Positions 55,235-62,854 of a stretch of DNA of 62,854 nt are shown here, piece after piece (positions within the stretch are counted from its first letter, which is position 1; the number at the start of each line of letters is the position of its first letter). This DNA comes from an uncultured Fidelibacterota bacterium (GTDB taxonomy: Bacteria; Fidelibacterota; Marinisomatia; Marinisomatales; UBA1611): contig CALCSS010000024.1 of NCBI GenBank assembly GCA_937893835.1, positions 1 to 62,854 of the forward strand. Reading direction: 5' to 3'. The notes under the pieces were generated by a model, which had not been told where the DNA came from, did no database searches, and saw only the letters and a program-made list of their open reading frames with translations. The position numbers were made by a program, and so were the translations under genes.

Positions 55235-56793
55235 TCGTAACTGCTGTATTCAATGATTTTATCACTTTTTATCTCTATTAATCTGGTCGCCAATGAAGAA
55301 ATGAATTCTCTATCGTGACTAACAAAGATTGTTGTACCATCAAAAAGACCCAGAGCATGGTTCAGAGACTCTATAGATTCCATATCAAGGTGATTTGTTG
55401 GCTCGTCCAATATGATTACGTTGGCTCTTTGCAGAATAATCTTTCCGAATAGCATTCGTCGTTGTTCACCTCCTGAAAGAACGCTTATAGGTTTGTTGAT
55501 ATCATCTTGAGAGAAGAGTAGTCTACCAAGTGTCCCACGTATTGTTTCCATATCATCTTCTTGATGGCTCCATTTTGCCATCCAATCGACCAGAGAGATA
55601 TTTGACTTGAACTCTTCACTGTGATTTTGTGCGAAATAACCTATGACGGCATTTTCTGACCATTTGGTTGATCCGTCATCAGCAAAACTGTCATCAATTA
55701 GGCATTTAAGCAATGTGGTCTTTCCGATTCCATTTTCTCCAATTATAGCAATACGATCACCTGAGTTAATGGTCATGCTAAACTTTTTTATTATGCTTAG
55801 CTTATCATAAGCCTTTGAGATATTTTCCAGTTCTAAAACTTTGTTGTGTACCTTTTTGCCTTGATTGAACCTGATAAATGGATAGACTCTACTTGAGTTT
55901 TTTATGTCATCTAATTTGATCTTATTGATCTGATTGGCCCTTGATGTTGCCTGTCTTGCTTTTGATGCATTTGCAGAGAATCTTTTTACAAAAGATTGGA
56001 GTTCATTGATCTTTGCTTGTTTTTTAGCATTTTCATTGATCAATGTTTCTCGTGCCTGAGTAGAAGCGATCATAAAATCATCGTAGTTGCCAGGGTAGAG
56101 TCTGATCTCACCATAATCAAGATCAGCCACGTGGGTGCAAACACTATTTAAAAAGCGACGGTCATGAGAAATGACTATCATGGTGCAGTCTCGAGATCGG
56201 AGTGTGTTTTCGAGCCAGCGTATTGTATTGATATCCAAATTATTGGTAGGCTCATCTAGCAATAAAATACCGGGGTCACCAAAAAGTGCTTGAGCCAGTA
56301 GAACTCTAAGTTTTAATCCTGGAGCAATTGAGCTCATTGGTCTAGCATGGTCCTTTATCGGTATTCCTACCCCTAATAATAGTTCCTCTGCTTCTGCTTC
56401 GGCAGTGTATCCATCCATCTCACCAAACTCTGATTCAAGGTCTGCAACTCTCATTCCTTGTTCCTCAGTCATATTTGGTAAACTATAGATATGATCTCTT
56501 TCTTGTTTTATCTTCCAAAGTAGGCCATGACCCATAATAACACAGTCAGAGACTTTTAAATCCTCATATGCAAATTGATCTTGATTTAGTTTTGCCAGTC
56601 TCTTGGTCTTATCAATTGACACAGTACCAGAGCTTGCATCAATCTCATTTGTGAGAATCTTCATAAATGTAGATTTTCCCGAACCATTTGCACCAATTAA
56701 ACCATATCTATTATTATTGGAAAAAGACACTGTTATATTTTCGAAAAGTGGTTCGGTACCGAACTGTATGGAAATGTTATCTGTTGAGATCAT
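55198..56793 (-). CDS. ybiT: ABC-F ATPase, YbiT type
   Basis: This 531-aa cytoplasmic protein has two ABC ATPase domains and no membrane segments. It has Walker A GANGSGKST and GENGIGKTT. The first signature is degenerate (SSIAPGLKLRVLLAQALF), as in E. coli YbiT, and the second is normal (VLSGGEQRRMLFGK). Both Walker B motifs are present (ILLLDEPTNNLDINTIRWLE and VIILDEPTNHLDMESIESLN). The linker LQSFVKRFSANASKARQATSRANQINKIKLDDIK matches YbiT very closely. ABC-F proteins of this type act on ribosomes as translation factors. The gene is monocistronic and convergent with the metal TBDR gene. Its last codons overlap a short dispersed repeat, so the C-terminal residues may have been altered by it. 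Confidence 0.93.
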   Translation of the reverse strand: MISTDNISIQFGTEPLFENITVSFSNNNRYGLIGANGSGKSTFMKILTNEIDASSGTVSIDKTKRLAKLNQDQFAYEDLKVSDCVIMGHGLLWKIKQERDHIYSLPNMTEEQGMRVADLESEFGEMDGYTAEAEAEELLLGVGIPIKDHARPMSSIAPGLKLRVLLAQALFGDPGILLLDEPTNNLDINTIRWLENTLRSRDCTMIVISHDRRFLNSVCTHVADLDYGEIRLYPGNYDDFMIASTQARETLINENAKKQAKINELQSFVKRFSANASKARQATSRANQINKIKLDDIKNSSRVYPFIRFNQGKKVHNKVLELENISKAYDKLSIIKKFSMTINSGDRIAIIGENGIGKTTLLKCLIDDSFADDGSTKWSENAVIGYFAQNHSEEFKSNISLVDWMAKWSHQEDDMETIRGTLGRLLFSQDDINKPISVLSGGEQRRMLFGKIILQRANVIILDEPTNHLDMESIESLNHALGLFDGTTIFVSHDREFISSLATRLIEIKSDKIIEYSSYENYQSSQTKNPA

Positions 56794-57128
56794 TTTAGTA
56801 ATTGTTAAATGTTGTTAAAAGCCATTTAGATCGGCTAAGTCTGGTAAATAATATGCTATAAATCGAATTTGGAGTTTAATAAGAAAGACCTGATAAATAC
56901 ATAGACAATAATATAAGATTTTGTAGTTAAGTCCATCTTATAAACTTATAAATCGATTAAAGCTTTATTGATTCTAAACGAAGTTTTTTGTTAGTAGGAT
57001 GATGGGTGGGTTTACTTCAAATCTTCATATTCATCTTTCTTTTTGATATCCTTGGTTATTCCTTATAAAATCTGACTGCTGGAACTTTAGTTAATGCTAT
57101 GTCATTAACAAAATATCAAAGGATTTTT
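56794..57128. other. Intergenic stretch without gene
   Basis: About 335 bases between the divergent ABC-F and AphA-type genes. It holds repeat copy B (56951-57012), the presumed promoters of both genes, and an AAAGGA ribosome-binding site just before ATG 57129. No further open frame or RNA gene is apparent. Confidence 0.6.
56951..57012 (+). repeat. Short dispersed repeat, copy B
   Basis: Intergenic copy of the element also seen at 55174-55234 and, in part, at 43911-43943. Most differences from copy C are G-to-A type changes, consistent with decay of one common sequence. Confidence 0.5.
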
Positions 57129-57809
57129 ATGCAAAAACTGAGATTGATCGATCATATTTTAATCATTGTGCTTTCTATTACTCCTATTTTCTCAAGATCG
57201 GGGATATTGAATGTTGGTTTTGATATTGATGATACGGTCTTATTCTCAAGAGATGTCTTTTTGAACATTCCCAAAGATAAGAGAGACCCCATTGACTATG
57301 GTTGGATAAATACACATGACGAAGGTCTTTCGCTCTATATTGACCCAACTGTTGAATTGATAAATTATTTTGTTAGTAATGGGCATAATGTTTTTTTCAT
57401 CACTGCTAGACCAGGTACGAATGGTGAGACCTTGGCAACATTCTTATCAAAAGGCCTCAGGTTCCCTGTAAAGAAGAACAAGAATCTATTTTTCTCACCT
57501 AAGGAAAAAATAGATGGCAAAAGACATACGACCAAACATCGTATTATGAAGCGCCTCAAATTGGACTTGTTCTATGGTGATGGTGATTCAGATATGGTTG
57601 CAGCCTTGAAGGCTGATGTTCATCCTATTCGAATCGTGCGTCACGAAAGATCCATCATTGAATATGGGTCAAACTATTTTGGTAATACACTAGATGGGAA
57701 AACAAAACAAAATCCTTATGGCTCTGATGATCTGAGTATATTTTATTCAGGAAGTATTGGCATATTTGGTGAGTCTATTTATCCAATAGTCTGGGAAGGT
57801 CCCAAATAA
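57129..57809 (+). CDS. Class B acid phosphatase-like HAD protein (AphA family)
   Basis: This 226-aa periplasmic phosphatase has a signal peptide (1-22). The motif GILNVGFDIDDTVLFSRDVF (nucleophile Asp32, Asp34) is the hallmark of class B non-specific acid phosphatases, followed by VFFITARPGTNGET (motif II) and FYGDGDSDMVAALKADVHPIRIVR (motif IV). Expected action is dephosphorylation of nucleotides or other phosphomonoesters outside the cytoplasm, using Mg2+. I chose ATG 57129 over ATG 57099 because AAAGGA precedes it by five bases and it gives the proper signal peptide. It is followed 12 bases later by the cytochrome gene, but that set appears functionally separate. Confidence 0.85.
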   Translation: MQKLRLIDHILIIVLSITPIFSRSGILNVGFDIDDTVLFSRDVFLNIPKDKRDPIDYGWINTHDEGLSLYIDPTVELINYFVSNGHNVFFITARPGTNGETLATFLSKGLRFPVKKNKNLFFSPKEKIDGKRHTTKHRIMKRLKLDLFYGDGDSDMVAALKADVHPIRIVRHERSIIEYGSNYFGNTLDGKTKQNPYGSDDLSIFYSGSIGIFGESIYPIVWEGPK

Positions 57810-57821
57810 TGGAATGTATCA

Positions 57822-58172
57822 ATGTATAGAGACCGGAAATTCATCTTATTCATATTCATTATATCTTTTTTTGGATGTGCTCATAATGTAGCAGAAGATT
57901 CAGAACAGAATTGCGCAGAAACCGAATCATTCTATGTTGAGACCATCGCTCCGATCTTATCTCAGAATTGTGTGGGTTGTCATAGTGGTGAATCTCCATC
58001 AGGTGACCTAAGGTTGGATTCCTTCACATCCGTTCGTAATTCAATAGAATCTACATTGGATAGAGTAAATCGGGATCAAGGTTCAGCAGGTTTCATGCCA
58101 CAGGGTGGAAGTAAACTGACAGAGGATCAAATGACTTCCTTACAGGTATTCTTTGAGATGGATTGTGAATGA
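57822..58172 (+). CDS. Single-heme cytochrome c-like lipoprotein
   Basis: This 116-aa lipoprotein has its lipobox at SFFGC (Cys19). The mature part has FYVETIAPILSQNCVGCHSGE with the heme-binding CVGCH at residues 50-54, and AGFMPQGG with Met92 as the likely sixth ligand. It belongs to the short planctomycete-type/DUF1588-like cytochromes that often carry the phrase CxxCHsG. It would be an electron carrier on the periplasmic face of a membrane. Its TGA overlaps the ATG of the YceI gene, and a DUF5777 gene follows with the same overlap. The trio therefore forms one coupled unit, a combination also seen in other FCB genomes. Confidence 0.85.
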   Translation: MYRDRKFILFIFIISFFGCAHNVAEDSEQNCAETESFYVETIAPILSQNCVGCHSGESPSGDLRLDSFTSVRNSIESTLDRVNRDQGSAGFMPQGGSKLTEDQMTSLQVFFEMDCE

Positions 58173-58705
58173 AGATAAAGATCATCTATCTCTTAATGCT
58201 GGTGCCACTGGTCGCTAGAGACATATACTTCACAAGGTCAGGCAAGGTATCATTCTTCTCCTCCACTCCTATTGAGGACATAGAGGCTGATAATGGTCAG
58301 ATGACCTGTGTCATGAACCTAGAGACAGGAGAGGTCTCCTTTCGAATCCCTATCCTTGGCTTCAGTTTTAAGAATGGTCTAATGCAAGAACATTTTAATG
58401 AGAACTACATGGAGTCAGATCTATACCCCAATGCCAGTTTCAAAGGAAAGATCAATGATTGGTCCAACATAGAGCTGGCCGAAACACCACAGGCTGTGAG
58501 GTTGGATGGCACCATGACCATCCATGGTGTGAGCAAGGAAATATCGGAGAAGGGCCATATCTCCTTAAAAAATGATAACATCTTTGGAAGTTCGCGGTTC
58601 CAGGTCATAGTTGCTGATTATGACATTGAGATTCCAAAACTCCTACGTGAGAATATTGCAAAAGTAATCGATATTGACACTGAATTGATCCTAAAGAAAA
58701 AATGA
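58169..58705 (+). CDS. YceI-family periplasmic lipid-binding-like protein
   Basis: This 178-aa protein has a signal peptide (1-16, ending LVARD) and a YceI-type extended lipocalin-like barrel: TRSGKVSFFSSTPIEDIEADN, FRIPILGFSFKNGLMQEHF, SDLYPNASFKGKI, LDGTMTIHGVSKEI. YceI proteins bind isoprenoid or other long hydrophobic ligands, and some act with quinone or electron-transfer systems. It lies between the cytochrome and DUF5777 genes, overlapping both by four bases (ATGA), so a joint role in a periplasmic redox step is plausible. Length and motifs are normal for the family. The ligand is unknown. Confidence 0.88.
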   Translation: MKIKIIYLLMLVPLVARDIYFTRSGKVSFFSSTPIEDIEADNGQMTCVMNLETGEVSFRIPILGFSFKNGLMQEHFNENYMESDLYPNASFKGKINDWSNIELAETPQAVRLDGTMTIHGVSKEISEKGHISLKNDNIFGSSRFQVIVADYDIEIPKLLRENIAKVIDIDTELILKKK

Positions 58706-59544
58706 TAAGATATATTGTTATATTATTTTTTCTAATTTGCATGTCTTATGCTCAAGGTGATCTCCTCGATCTCGTATCGGATAATGTAGCCGAATCAAAC
58801 CCCGTTCATGCAACCTTCAAGGCAACAAGGATCGTGAATTCCCAGTCGATTGAAATGCCTAGACCAGGGACACTGGAGTTCATGATATTACATCGTTTTG
58901 GGTCAATGTCTGATGGCTTCTATGACCTTTTTGGTATGGATGAGGCAGTGATACGATTTGATCTAAAGTATGGTCTAAATGATAATGTGTCTTTTGGTGC
59001 TGGTCGCAGTAGTTTGAACAAGGTCTTTGATTTCTTTTCCAAGGTGAAATTGTTACGACAAACAAGTGGCCAAGATGCCACACCCCTTTCTCTTGCGATA
59101 TTTACCAAATTTGAGATACATACCATTGATAGTGATATGGACATGACCGATAGATTTACCTTTGACCTTCAGGCACTAATTGCCAGAAAGTTCAACCGCT
59201 CATTATCGCTACAGATCACGCCGACATTCATTCATCGAAACCTAGTGCAAACACAGAAGGAACCGAATGACCTCATATCTCTAGGAATTGGCGGGCGTAT
59301 GAAATTGACAAAACGAACATCTGTCAATCTTGACACCTTTTTCCCTATTGGAGAAAGACCAGACTCATATACACAAGGTTGGGGAATCGGCTATGACATC
59401 GATACTGGTGGCCATGTATTTCAATTGATGATCACAAATGCACAAGGCTCATATGTAAGTGAATATGTTGAGCATGCAAGAGGCCAGTTCGAGGATCTTG
59501 AACTATACATTGGATTTAACATATCACGAGTTTTTAGTTTATAA
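58702..59544 (+). CDS. DUF5777-family beta-barrel protein
   Basis: This 280-aa protein has a signal peptide (1-17, ending MSYAQG) followed by the DUF5777 pattern: HATFKATRIVNSQSIEMPRPG, LEFMILHRFGSMSDGFYDLF, GMDEAVIRFDLKYGLNDNVS. The rest consists of amphipathic strands ending NISRVFSL. It is probably an outer-membrane barrel. It is the third gene of the cytochrome c/YceI/DUF5777 unit and in FCB genomes regularly accompanies YceI genes. The metal permease gene begins 33 bases later, after a palindrome, and may be separately controlled. Molecular function is not known for the family. Confidence 0.8.
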   Translation: MIRYIVILFFLICMSYAQGDLLDLVSDNVAESNPVHATFKATRIVNSQSIEMPRPGTLEFMILHRFGSMSDGFYDLFGMDEAVIRFDLKYGLNDNVSFGAGRSSLNKVFDFFSKVKLLRQTSGQDATPLSLAIFTKFEIHTIDSDMDMTDRFTFDLQALIARKFNRSLSLQITPTFIHRNLVQTQKEPNDLISLGIGGRMKLTKRTSVNLDTFFPIGERPDSYTQGWGIGYDIDTGGHVFQLMITNAQGSYVSEYVEHARGQFEDLELYIGFNISRVFSL

Positions 59545-59555
59545 TATACGTATAT
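59544..59555. promoter_or_regulatory. ATATACGTATAT palindrome before metal permease gene
   Basis: A perfect 12-base palindrome, 22 bases upstream of the permease ATG. It could be an operator for a metal-responsive repressor; no regulator gene is adjacent and the AT-rich sequence makes chance possible. Confidence 0.25.
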
Positions 59556-59577
59556 CCTTAATTTTGAAGATATTATC

Positions 59578-60840
59578 ATGGAATTAATCATTGATCATCT
59601 AATTATTTTTGTTCAAGAGATGTGGAGCCTCTGCTTGGAGATGTCTCCATTTCTATTATTGGGTATGCTTGTCTCTGGTCTCATATCAATTTTCATAGAT
59701 AGAGACCTCATATTCAAACAAATTGGTTCAAAGGATCTGGCCTCAATATTAAAGTCAACATTGTTTGGTATTCCCTTGCCTCTTTGTTCATGCGGTGTCA
59801 TACCAGTTGCTGCAACTCTCAGGGAGTCGGGAGCATCAAAGGGCTCAACCGTTTCATTCTTGGTCTCCACACCACAGACTGGTGTAGATAGTATTTTCTT
59901 GACCTATGGTATGTTAGGCCCCGTTTTTGCATTGTTTCGTCCTCTGGCCGCTCTCTTTTCCGGAGTGTTCAGTGGAGTGGTCATTAATAATTTTGATGAA
60001 GACAGTCACCACCATCTATCCGATGAAGACATAACCACAAAGGAAAGGAGATCCCTTAAAGAACGGGTCATCTCAGGTCTTGAATATGGATTTATATCCT
60101 TACCCTCTGACATAGTGGTTCCACTATTTCAAGGTCTTATTGTTGCTGCAGCAATTTCCATATTTTTACCGCCTGATATCATCGCAAATCATTTTATCTC
60201 TAATCCATATGTGCAATTTTTCATGATGCTTGCCATATCCATACCTCTATATGTATGTGCCACTGCCTCCATCCCCATTGCTGTTGCCCTTATGGCAAAA
60301 GGAGTGTCGCCTGGAGCGGCATTTGTTTTCTTGATGGCTGGACCAGCAACCAATGCATCTTCTATAGCAGTGATAAAAAATATTCTCGGTAAAAAGACTC
60401 TTTACTATTATTTGGGTCTCATTGCATTTACGGCCATTGTCTTTGGTGTGTTCCTTGACTCTTTTTTATCGATAACTCCACCAATAATGCCGAGCGCTGT
60501 TCATGACCATGACCATGGTGGAAGTTTTAGAATGCTGTTGACCATTCTATTTTTATTGATCTTGGGCAATGCATATTTGTCAAGAATTAGAACTGAAGAG
60601 GCCAGCGATATTGACACGGAAACTAGGTCGGATAGTTCATTTGAGCGAATAGAGATGACCGTAGAGGGAATGACATGTGGTCACTGTAAAGAGAGCGTTG
60701 AAAGTGTTGTGAATGGTTTTAGTGGTGTAGAGGAAGCATCTGTGGATCTTTTGTCAGGGAAGGTGATCGTGAGTGGAATTGAAATTGATGAGGCAGCGAT
60801 CAAAGAAAAGATCACAGCGAGAGGATTTTTGGTCAAATAA
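59578..60840 (+). CDS. SO_0444-type Cu/Zn efflux permease fused to a C-terminal HMA domain
   Basis: This 420-aa inner-membrane permease (ArsP/DUF318-related) has two blocks of four to five membrane segments. The first block contains LPLCSCGVIPVAATLRESGASKG with the paired Cys70/Cys72 and STPQTGVDS. The second has CATASIPIAVALMAKGVSPGAAFVFLMAGPATNASS. A His-rich loop (HDHDHGG, about 306-312) and a linker lead to a heavy-metal-associated domain at 357-420 with GMTCGHC (Cys367, Cys370). The fused HMA domain would load Cu+ or Zn2+ for export across the inner membrane. It follows the DUF5777 gene by 33 bases and precedes the AlkB-type gene by four. Whether copper or zinc is the substrate is open. 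Confidence 0.88.
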   Translation: MELIIDHLIIFVQEMWSLCLEMSPFLLLGMLVSGLISIFIDRDLIFKQIGSKDLASILKSTLFGIPLPLCSCGVIPVAATLRESGASKGSTVSFLVSTPQTGVDSIFLTYGMLGPVFALFRPLAALFSGVFSGVVINNFDEDSHHHLSDEDITTKERRSLKERVISGLEYGFISLPSDIVVPLFQGLIVAAAISIFLPPDIIANHFISNPYVQFFMMLAISIPLYVCATASIPIAVALMAKGVSPGAAFVFLMAGPATNASSIAVIKNILGKKTLYYYLGLIAFTAIVFGVFLDSFLSITPPIMPSAVHDHDHGGSFRMLLTILFLLILGNAYLSRIRTEEASDIDTETRSDSSFERIEMTVEGMTCGHCKESVESVVNGFSGVEEASVDLLSGKVIVSGIEIDEAAIKEKITARGFLVK

Positions 60841-60844
60841 GTAT

Positions 60845-61999
60845 ATGAAATACCTAAAATACTACATCTCAACCTTGACGCTCATTATTGCCGTTCATAT
60901 TTGTTTTCTTGGTGAATATTATCCAATGTTTTTTTTCGTGGGTTTTTCCTTGTTCATTATCCTTGGTGATCTGATGTTGAAGGAGGACTCTACAGAGACA
61001 AGATATTCAAAATTGTATTTATTGAATCTCCCTATGTATTTGAATTTCCCATTGTTGACCATCATTGTTCTCATTACGGTCTTTGTTCTGGGCGATGCAC
61101 CTTCTGACACATTTATAAATAGTATGATGACATATTTGAATGTTGATCTTTTGGAAATTAGAGCATCTTTGAATGTGGTCGATGCGATCTCTTTGGTTGC
61201 TCTAATGGGACTTTTCATTGGTATCATGGGAACCGTACCTGGCCATGAATTGGTCCATCGAAAGAAGAACAAGTTTGATATGTTCATGGGCAATTGGCTA
61301 TTAGCGCTCTCATGGGACTGTGCCTTTGCTATTGAACATGTATATGGGCACCACAAGAGAGTAGGACTACCGAGTGACCCAGCTACGGCCAAACGTGGTG
61401 AGAACATATTTGCATTCATAATCAGGGCTTCTATCAAAGAGCACATAGATGCTTGGAAAATAGTCATTGATCAGTATGAAAGAAGAGGCAAGTCTCTTTG
61501 GAGCTTTAATAATATAATGATATTAGGCTATCTAAGAAGTCTTGCCATCACTACCATTTCATTGATGGTGGGGGGGGGCAAAGGTATGCTTATATATCTG
61601 TTATGCGCGTTCATTGCCAAAGCGTTACTTGAAGTGATCAATTATACAGAGCATTATGGTCTAATTCGAATTGAGGGAGAGCCTGCTATGCCACATCATT
61701 CTTGGAACTCAAATAGTATATTAAGTAGCATATACCTATATAATGTTACCAGACACTCATCGCATCATGAAAAAGCAAGTTTGAGATATTGGGAGCTCAT
61801 GTCATATCGGGATGCGCCTATGATGCCTCAAGGTTATTTGACCATGCTTTACATGGCCTTGTTCCTTCCTTATTTTTTCCATAGGATGATGGCAAAGAAA
61901 CTTATTGATTGGGATGAGAGGTATGCGACCAATGAGGAACGAGTTCTAGCTCAAGAGCAGAATAATAAAAGCGGAATATCCATACTCACAGAACCTTGA
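60845..61999 (+). CDS. AlkB-type membrane di-iron alkane/fatty-acid hydroxylase
   Basis: This 384-aa inner-membrane protein has about six membrane segments and all His motifs of alkane 1-monooxygenases: HELVH (134-138), EHVYGHH (164-170), NYTEHYGL (266-273) and RHSSHH (303-308). HHSWNSN (284-290) lies between the last two. The NYxEHYGL box separates AlkB-like hydroxylases from general desaturases. Expected action is terminal hydroxylation of an alkane or alkyl chain with O2, needing rubredoxin or ferredoxin from elsewhere. I chose ATG 60845, five bases after the permease stop; the frame is open upstream but overlaps that gene. Fatty-acid or sterol-like substrates cannot be excluded, and no rubredoxin gene is nearby. 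Confidence 0.88.
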   Translation: MKYLKYYISTLTLIIAVHICFLGEYYPMFFFVGFSLFIILGDLMLKEDSTETRYSKLYLLNLPMYLNFPLLTIIVLITVFVLGDAPSDTFINSMMTYLNVDLLEIRASLNVVDAISLVALMGLFIGIMGTVPGHELVHRKKNKFDMFMGNWLLALSWDCAFAIEHVYGHHKRVGLPSDPATAKRGENIFAFIIRASIKEHIDAWKIVIDQYERRGKSLWSFNNIMILGYLRSLAITTISLMVGGGKGMLIYLLCAFIAKALLEVINYTEHYGLIRIEGEPAMPHHSWNSNSILSSIYLYNVTRHSSHHEKASLRYWELMSYRDAPMMPQGYLTMLYMALFLPYFFHRMMAKKLIDWDERYATNEERVLAQEQNNKSGISILTEP

Positions 62000-62011
62000 T
62001 CAGACTGAATT

Positions 62012-62854
62012 TCAATGATCCAATACCGGCCAGTTGGATATGATATCCCTTGCCAGTTTACCTGCTTCTGTCAGATCATCTTCATTCCAACTGCCCTCAG
62101 TGCTAGCACCAGGAACAAGAATGGACCATTCTTCCTCTTTATCATTTACAGCCCAGTTACAGTGAATGATCTTATTGGTGAAGCACCAGGTCATCCAGTC
62201 ATTTGCCTCTGGGTCGACAAGACTATATCCAATTGAGCCCCACTCGGTCACAAAGATGGGTATTCCACTCTCTAGTGCCGCACTCGCTCTATCTCTAAGC
62301 CATTGATGGTGAAAGATAGTATAAAAATGAAGTGTATAGGCAATGTTTGAGAATTGGACGATGGGGTCAGCAGCGGCAAGATCCACCCTTTGAGACCATT
62401 CAGGTGTACCAACTACGATGAGATTATCAGAATCAATGCTTCTAATTGCAGATGTTACAGCAAGCGCATAGGGCTTGATCGTGTTACTCCATGAGATGTC
62501 CAATGGCTCATTGTATAATTCATAGATCACATTGTCATACTCACCATAAAGAGTTGCCATCTCCTCAAAGAAGGCGACGGCCTCTTCTTGGTGGTCCTCT
62601 GCGTGGTGGGAGTGCCAATCAATGATGACATATATTCCTTGTTCAATGGCGGCCTCCACGACCACCTTGACACGGTTCTTGTTTCCTATCTTATTATCAA
62701 GATAGCCACCAGGGTCCTCAACTCCCATTGCCGCCCGGACAATGGTGGTATTCCAATCCTCTTTTAACCAGGAGACAACATTGCTTCTGTAAAAATGTTG
62801 ACCACCCCAATTATCGTTACTCCAAAAAAAACTATTTCCTGCAAGAGAAACGGC
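62012..62854 (-). CDS. GH5 endoglucanase-type glycosidase (GH5_2-like), N-terminus beyond window
   Basis: The frame is open to the window end and gives 280 residues of the C-terminal part of a GH5 enzyme. The edge reads AVSLAGNSFFWSNDNWGGQH and DWNTTIVRAAMGVEDPGGYL, family-typical of GH5_2 cellulases. Then come VIIDWHSHHAEDH, the acid/base motif IYELYNEPLD and the nucleophile motif FVTEWGS. It ends shortly after the barrel (DIISNWPVLDH) with no binding or sorting domain. Likely cuts beta-1,4-glucan or mixed-linkage glucan, adding to the glucanase set at 29716-35783. The gene converges on the AlkB-type gene with 12 bases between stops. Signal peptide and start lie outside the window. Confidence 0.9.
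   Translation of the reverse strand, partial: AVSLAGNSFFWSNDNWGGQHFYRSNVVSWLKEDWNTTIVRAAMGVEDPGGYLDNKIGNKNRVKVVVEAAIEQGIYVIIDWHSHHAEDHQEEAVAFFEEMATLYGEYDNVIYELYNEPLDISWSNTIKPYALAVTSAIRSIDSDNLIVVGTPEWSQRVDLAAADPIVQFSNIAYTLHFYTIFHHQWLRDRASAALESGIPIFVTEWGSIGYSLVDPEANDWMTWCFTNKIIHCNWAVNDKEEEWSILVPGASTEGSWNEDDLTEAGKLARDIISNWPVLDH

Noticed and set aside
60919..61467. 182-aa open frame on the minus strand
   Set aside because: It is antisense to the AlkB-type gene, whose His motifs are intact on the plus strand. It has no recognisable family and no ribosome-binding site.

Overview
The window looks like chromosomal DNA of an FCB-group bacterium (Fibrobacterota-Chlorobiota-Bacteroidota superphylum), most likely a marine Candidatus Marinimicrobia (SAR406) lineage. 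This is inferred from: many secreted proteins ending in a type IX-like sorting module (YPNPFNP...G.Y.Y.I......KKMILLK); a PorV/PorQ-type protein; several TonB-dependent receptors (TBDRs) with CarboxypepD_reg-like N-termini; DUF4249, DUF5777, DUF2490 and DUF4956 proteins; AT-rich DNA; and the standard code with frequent TGA stops. Calditrichota or another FCB phylum cannot be excluded. No rRNA, tRNA, CRISPR array, transposase or phage gene was seen.

Layout. (1) 1-2815: housekeeping genes: a PIN-PhoH ATPase cut short at the window edge, a small membrane protein, a Nudix CoA pyrophosphatase and a HAD phosphatase. (2) 2823-16635, minus strand: a regulator-led run of lacI-type repressor, GH3 beta-glucosidase, CotH/lamin-tail protein, TBDR and a giant CapA-type protein. 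(3) 16781-35783, plus strand: a beta-glucan utilisation locus. It holds an SSS sugar symporter, a CBM9 surface protein, a terminator, then a tightly overlapping run of TBDR, 1169-aa surface partner, PorV/PorQ, SurA-like foldase, two tandem GH16 enzymes of the circularly permuted Fibrobacter type, a GH16 laminarinase and a GH5 glucanase. The repressor and symporter diverge from a shared intergenic region with an inverted repeat. The simplest model is extracellular cleavage of mixed-linkage and beta-1,3-glucans, TBDR uptake of oligomers, GH3 trimming to glucose, and sodium-coupled import. (4) 35857-41140: a three-repeat Cys-paired lipoprotein, a small periplasmic protein, and a TBDR with a DUF4249 lipoprotein. 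(5) 41209-51770: secreted proteins, including a GH18 chitinase, lamin-tail lipoprotein, DUF4956/DUF2490 pair and arylsulfotransferase-like protein. (6) 51894-55001: a His-rich metal-uptake-like operon with a TBDR. (7) 55198-62854: a YbiT-type ABC-F protein, AphA-type phosphatase, cytochrome c/YceI/DUF5777 trio, a metal permease fused to an HMA domain, an AlkB-type monooxygenase, and the C-terminal part of a second GH5 glucanase running off the window.

The most striking hidden signal is a pair of genes (41350-42489 and 49716-51770), each interrupted by one in-frame TGA exactly where the first Cys of a thioredoxin-fold CxxC motif belongs (UxxC). Both read as selenoproteins and both have a small G-led hairpin just after the TGA. 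Other notable signals are the tandem circularly permuted lichenases, an EF-hand pair inserted in the GH3 enzyme, dockerin-like tails on secreted proteins that lack the sorting module, an apparent ATT start codon on a TBDR, a decayed sorting-domain pseudogene, and a short dispersed repeat.
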